10,587 bases of DNA from Phoronis ovalis. Its lineage: Eukaryota; Phoronida; Phoronidae. Positions 8,246-10,587 of this stretch are shown here, one piece after another (the first letter of the stretch is position 1; each line of letters starts with the position of its first letter). The translations under genes and the position numbers were made by a program. The DNA lies in contig JAOXYB010062090.1 in NCBI GenBank assembly GCA_028565635.1, positions 1-10,587 of the forward strand, in the 5' to 3' direction. Under the pieces are notes generated by a model, which was not told the DNA's origin, searched no databases, and was given only the letters and a program-made list of their open reading frames with translations.

Positions 8246-8867
8246 CTATAACGTTTGCATTAAATATTTAAGTTACAATATAATATACTAACAAGTTGAA
8301 CAAATGTAAATGAACTTACCAAATTAAAGCATATTACCATATTACCAATTACGAATTTAGATGCACAAACTAACTTCAATACCCCTGTAGATACAAAATT
8401 GAAATCTGAAAGTTAACTTCCAAGACAGACTTCCAACACTATTTCTCAGATTTTTAAAATTTATATCATACAAGTGTTATGACAATCCAAATTTCAGCTG
8501 CTAGAATTTTTTCATTTTTTTTCGGAGACACTCATGTTTAGAAGCACATCATTTATTTACGAACTAAGAAAACATTCAAAAATCAGAGAGAGTACTTTAT
8601 TAGACTTAAATTACAAGTTAAAAGTTATTTTTTAGCCAAATGTTAGCTTGGTACCTGCAGGGGTGTCGAACATATGTCTTTGAGGTTTACGTTTTGAAAA
8701 ACACGAGTTTTTAACCAATATATATAATCAGGTTATAGATAATTAAATTATTTTTTCATGATACCATTCCAAAAAAGAAAACTTCAGTTAGTTCATTATG
8801 TTTCCAACCTCAAGTTGAAAGCCATTTAGTTCTTGCATCGATTTTCTAATTCACACAATACTTTGCA

Positions 8868-9027
8868 CGGTTCAATATCGACATCGTTTTATGGATAGTT
8901 CATACTGAATCGATCAAAGGGTTGTGTGATATGATTATTTATGCCGTTCATTCCAAGAAACAATGGTTTCTTGGATAGTTCATGCAGCACCTGGCAAAGC
9001 ATTGTTACGAATAACCATTTCCTGTGT
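8868..9027. repeat. Two-copy 80-bp tandem repeat
   Basis: GGATAGTTCAT occurs at 8893 and 8973, and CAAAG..TTGT occurs at 8915 and 8995; both pairs are exactly 80 bp apart. The flanking bases are moderately similar. The repeat sits in the large intron between death domain 1 and the linker exon. Confidence 0.5.
8953..8974. repeat. Perfect 9-bp inverted repeat (hairpin)
   Basis: CCAAGAAAC and GTTTCTTGG are perfect reverse complements separated by AATG, at the junction region of the 80-bp repeat. It could be a binding-site palindrome or a trace of a mobile element end. It is not matched in the other repeat copy. Confidence 0.6.
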
Positions 9028-9697
9028 CCATTATCAGCAATAAATCACTACACAGATCTACACATCACATCAGATAACAGTGCCAGATGGTGGCGGCTCC
9101 GAAATATGCTGGAGTAGAAACTGCACTAGTGAGCGGAAAGCAGCGAATTGTGTGCTGCCGTGTGACAACGGATACAGGGAATAAACATATTTTACAATGT
9201 GTAAGTATGGTTTCAGTACTGTCGTATTTTTTGTATCTACTCTCTTATATCTGCTCCTACTTCGTGCATGTTTTAATAATATACTGCAGTCATGGTATGT
9301 AGAATTTAGGACCCAATACGAAAGGATAATACACCTTGTGAAACTCCTTTGCAGTTACGTTCCAATATGCTGAGACTAATATGATCGATTATTCATTAGG
9401 ATAAAGAGCTCACGTTGGGAGAGCAATAGGCTGAAGATCTACAGATCCGTGGCTCCATCCGTACATACTGACTTTTATAGAAGCACTCTGTTAACTCCGT
9501 GGTGATAATAACATACATTGACACAATGGTTTTAGGCAAAATAATTGCTAGGTGCTGAATACATACAGCTATCCGAAAACAGCTAAATTCCATCTAAAGC
9601 ACAACACCTTTTAAAAGCCAGCAAACAATGTAAAGAGTCCCTGTGCAGTTCATTTGTTCATTTTTTTAATTTCGAAAAAGAATTTAAGAACACTTAC

Positions 9698-9964
9698 CCT
9701 GTGATATTGTTGATAACTCTTCCACTAAATCTTCCCTCTCACATCTTTGAAGTGCTTCACTGAGTTGATTCCAAACATCTTTGTCACTGCCATAGCTTAC
9801 TAACCACTTCAGTAACATTTTGCTATTTCTTATCTGGCTCTGCTTTGGGTATTTAGCGGATAGATCGTCTAGGTAGAACTTCTCAAGATCAAGATATATT
9901 CCAATAAACATCCAATCTTCTCCAAGATGATCAAGGAAATCCTTCAATACTGCAATCTGATTGT
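9698..9964 (-). CDS. Exon: death domain 1
   Basis: This exon holds 89 codons and is essentially one complete death domain, a six-helix protein-interaction module that binds other death domains in apoptosis and NF-kB type signalling. Visible hallmarks are the helix-1/2 core GEDWMFIG with its conserved Trp, the following YLDLEKFYLDDL helix, the SKMLLKWL helix with the second conserved Trp, and a terminal helix with LSEALQRCEREDLVEEL. The acceptor is a T-rich tract ending TTAG before 9964, and the donor is CAGG|GTAAGTG at 9698/9697, close to consensus. Both ends are phase 1, so the domain is carried on a symmetric exon that can be skipped or duplicated without breaking the frame. Its spacing of Trp, Gly, LE, YL and KWL matches the second death domain in the 3.4 kb exon, suggesting an old duplication. 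The domain call is by eye. Confidence 0.85.
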
Positions 9965-10098
9965 CTAAGTAAAGAAAAAGTATCTGTACTGTACAAAGCT
10001 TAATAATCAAGATAGACATTTCTTTGTTTGTAGATTATTCGTATTTAAAGCAGACTCAATCTCAAGATGAAACAAACAGCTGGTAACACATTTCTTAC

Positions 10099-10293
10099 CT
10101 TTCTGCTGCTGTTCCAGTGTTTCTTTTCTTTCACCTGTCTCTAGCTCAGTGTTGCTATCATCACAGTAGCTTTGGGTTTGACCTGTCATTGCTAATGGAT
10201 GGTCAGGGTTTCCCATAGTTTCAACATCTAATTTTGATTTTTTTAATATTCTAGAGCAGCCTTGTACACCAGGGAGACTTTGTGAAAAATCCT
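10099..10293 (-). CDS. Exon: N-terminal polar linker (possible first coding exon)
   Basis: This exon encodes 65 codons of hydrophilic sequence with Ser, Asp, Glu and Gln enriched, ending in an EQQQK stretch. It has no recognisable fold and is probably a flexible N-terminal segment before death domain 1. The acceptor is a pyrimidine-rich tract ending in CAG just before 10293, and the donor is AAAG|GTAAGA at 10099/10098. Both ends are phase 1, so it joins in frame to the next exon across a 134-nt intron. The frame also stays open upstream of the acceptor back to an in-frame TAG, with an ATG at 10309. Translation could therefore start there (MPSISEDF...), making this the first coding exon, or an upstream exon outside the window may feed the acceptor. 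I cannot decide between the two. Confidence 0.6.
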
Positions 10294-10587
10294 CTGAAAT
10301 GGAAGGCATAATAGTCACATTATAAGAATATAAAATTACCTAGAGACCCATGAGGCTTAAAAGATTGACAAATGCTTCCCTTTTTTTAACATTACAAGAA
10401 AAAATGTTTCTAAATGTTTCTTTTTTGACACAGTCGCGCCCTTTAAACAAGGCTAGAAAAAATGAAATTGCCCATATGAGGTCTCGCCCATTAATAAAAT
10501 TAAAAATATGCAATAGAACCAGACGATTTGAACAAATCTGAGAAACATCTGAGGGTAGTTTCCAAGTGGACAAATTTATGGTCTTTG
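10294..10587. other. Upstream flank or intron at the right window edge
   Basis: This stretch is AT-rich with no supported coding exon. It may be the promoter/5' leader (if translation starts at the ATG at 10309) or the intron before the first resolved exon. A minus-strand CTAG|GTAATT near 10341 resembles a donor, but no in-frame exon fits it. Confidence 0.35.

Larger units (their letters stand above)
8246..9697 (-). other. Inferred 1,452-nt intron
   Basis: This is bounded by GTAAGTG at 9697 and TATAG at 8246. It contains the 80-bp repeat with hairpin. It also has a GC-richer plus-strand frame (9087-9302) whose first part runs to a donor-like ACAATGT|GTAAGT near 9199. A possible 39-nt phase-1 micro-exon (8391-8353, minus) is too weak to call. 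Confidence 0.55.
2800..10293 (-). other. Gene model: tandem death domain / LRR / ROC-COR (Roco) gene, multi-exon
   Basis: This is the overall gene model on the minus strand. The exons are 10293-10099, 9964-9698, 8245-8072 and 7802-4404 (well supported), then 3645-3568, 3225-3178 and 2841-2800 (tentative). The introns are 134, 1452, 269, 758, 342 and 336 nt, all GT..AG and all phase 1. Exon lengths of 195, 267, 174, 3399, 78, 48 and 42 nt are all multiples of three. The protein order is polar linker, death domain 1, linker, death domain 2, 18 leucine-rich repeats, ROC GTPase, COR, cysteine-rich segment and acidic/polar tail. From family knowledge, Roco proteins are cytosolic multidomain GTPases; the role in death-fold signalling or immunity is inferred from the domains. 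Neither end is proven: a start could be the ATG at 10309 or lie beyond 10293, and no firm stop was found for the spliced 3' tail. Confidence 0.75.

Noticed and set aside
8353-8391. Possible 39-nt phase-1 micro-exon between death domain 1 and the linker exon
   Set aside because: The acceptor is fair but the donor (TTG|GTAATA) is one of several, the peptide is hydrophobic and unlike the other linkers, and it is too short to support.
10340-10573. Minus-strand 77-codon frame as an upstream exon of the gene
   Set aside because: Its frame ends in TAG exactly at the candidate donor, and the frame needed for a phase-1 exit contains a TAA; no domain is seen.
1-10587. CRISPR array, rRNA, phage, bacterial operon or kinase domain after COR
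   Set aside because: No regularly spaced short repeats, no rRNA-like sequence, no Shine-Dalgarno-led gene string, and no kinase motifs were seen; the splicing pattern is eukaryotic.

Overview
This window looks like nuclear DNA of an animal. It is AT-rich and mostly non-coding. It carries one intron-split gene on the minus strand with spliceosomal GT..AG sites, and that gene encodes a Roco-family protein (leucine-rich repeats, a ROC GTPase and a COR domain). Large Roco families linked to death domains are best known from marine invertebrates, so a mollusc, probably a bivalve, is my guess. That guess rests on family knowledge and base composition, not on a marker.

Reading the minus strand from right to left, I reconstructed the following exons: 10293-10099 (polar linker), 9964-9698 (death domain 1), 8245-8072 (linker), and 7802-4404 (a 3.4 kb exon holding death domain 2, 18 leucine-rich repeats, ROC, COR and a cysteine-rich tail). 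Three less certain short exons follow: 3645-3568, 3225-3178 and 2841-2800. Every inferred exon is a multiple of three, and every intron interrupts a codon after its first base (phase 1). The reading frame stays open through every junction, which is strong internal support for the model. The first four exons plus the three short ones give about 1,400 codons. The 3' end, and perhaps the 5' end, lies outside what I can resolve. The protein is most likely a cytosolic signalling GTPase: the repeats would sense or bind a ligand, ROC-COR would act as the switch, and two N-terminal death domains would recruit death-fold partners, as in innate immunity or cell-death control.

The left third (1-2800) and the large introns are AT-rich without a convincing gene. 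They do hold repeats. Two roughly 100-bp tandem units near 167-345 each carry an X-box-like (RFX-type) palindrome. A diverged pair of direct repeats about 230 bp long lies at 445-690 and 2878-3110. A two-copy 80-bp repeat at 8868-9027 contains a perfect 9-bp hairpin. Two locally CpG-richer patches (about 2255-2430 and 9087-9200) have short plus-strand reading frames next to consensus-like splice donors, but I cannot assign them to a gene.

The most interesting points are the tandem N-terminal death domains, the altered G3 switch motif of the ROC domain (alanine where the invariant glycine should be), the 69-residue three-repeat super-unit within the repeats, the uniformly phase-1 exon design, and a likely alternative 3' end.
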